In this document: in pieces, positions 5,451 through 5,685 of the stretch
How positions within the stretch are numbered: the stretch's first letter is position 1
How the letters are laid out: each line of letters begins with the position of its first letter
Assembly (NCBI GenBank): GCA_013695075.1
Contig: JACDBE010000361.1
Coordinates: forward strand, 1-5,685
Length of the DNA: 5,685 bases
Direction: 5' to 3'
From: Acidimicrobiia bacterium
Lineage (GTDB): Bacteria; Actinomycetota; Acidimicrobiia; Spongiisociales; UBA5794
The notes under the pieces: generated by a model
What the model saw: only the letters and a program-made list of their open reading frames with translations
Databases searched by the model: none
Told to the model about the DNA's origin: nothing
Translations under genes and position numbers: made by a program

Positions 5451-5685
5451 ATGTTCACCTCCACATTCTGGAAAGACGCCGCTGAACGGGCCGTCAAGAC
5501 CGCCGCCCAGGCGGCGCTGCTCGCCCTCGGCGGCGACATGATCGACGTGTTCGCCGGGCTGGCGCTGTGGCAGACCATCGGCGGAGCCGCCGCCGGCGGT
5601 GCCCTCCTGTCGATCCTCACCTCGGTGGCCACCGCGGCGTCCACCGGCGACGACGAGTCGGCGTCCTTCGTCGCCTCCCCTGAGT
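5451..5685 (+). CDS. Holin, r1t family (3' end cut by window edge)
   Basis: Seventy-eight codons are visible and the frame is open to the right edge. The protein begins with FWKDAAERAVKTAAQA (residues 6-21), a motif characteristic of r1t-type phage holins of Gram-positive bacteria. A first hydrophobic segment follows (about 18-39), then a second Gly/Ala-rich one around GGAAAGGALLSILTSVA (44-60). It ends with the family's polar tail GDDESASFV (66-74), so probably only a few residues are missing. The holin oligomerises in the cytoplasmic membrane and releases the endolysin at the end of infection. Its nearest lysis partner is the amidase at 4020-4859, from which it is separated by the two reverse-strand genes. 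A good ribosome site lies 8 nt upstream. Confidence 0.9.
   Translation, partial: MFTSTFWKDAAERAVKTAAQAALLALGGDMIDVFAGLALWQTIGGAAAGGALLSILTSVATAASTGDDESASFVASPE

Noticed and set aside
5381..5644. - strand frame opposite the holin
   Set aside because: The + strand encodes an unmistakable r1t-type holin with a good ribosome site; the opposite frame is Ala/Ser-rich with no motif.

Overview
The window is a tightly packed stretch of the late region of a siphophage or prophage of a high-GC Gram-positive host, most likely an actinobacterium. The evidence is the high GC content with G/C-ending codons, the tail-tip gene set, and an r1t-type holin. No integrase, host gene or attachment site is visible, so free phage and prophage cannot be told apart. 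No host genus can be named.

Layout: positions 1-4004 hold the tail-tip module on the + strand. It contains the C-terminal part of the tape measure protein (start outside the window), a Dit-like distal tail protein, a beta-rich minor tail or receptor-binding candidate, and a Gp37-like/Tal tail hub protein. Positions 4020-4859 encode a zinc amidase endolysin. Positions 4849-5396 hold two small genes on the - strand: a helical protein of unknown function, then a 64-residue helix-turn-helix protein overlapping it by 4 bp. Position 5451 to the right edge is the start of an r1t-family holin on the + strand, cut off by the window end.

How the genes work together: the first four proteins form the distal end of a long non-contractile tail. 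The tape measure sets tail length, Dit and the Tal-like hub close the tip, and the minor tail protein probably contacts the host surface. The amidase and holin form the lysis pair: the holin opens the membrane and the amidase cuts peptidoglycan. The + strand genes are linked by 1-nt stop/start overlaps or short gaps with good ribosome binding sites, as expected for one late transcript.

The unusual part is the reversed two-gene block between endolysin and holin. It resembles a small, separately transcribed accessory (moron-like) or regulatory unit. It has competing start signals and a 7-bp inverted repeat near its 5' end. It is the best candidate here for something undescribed, but the sequence does not reveal its function. 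No RNA gene, CRISPR array, insertion sequence or convincing terminator was seen, and no non-coding stretch exceeds about 55 bases.
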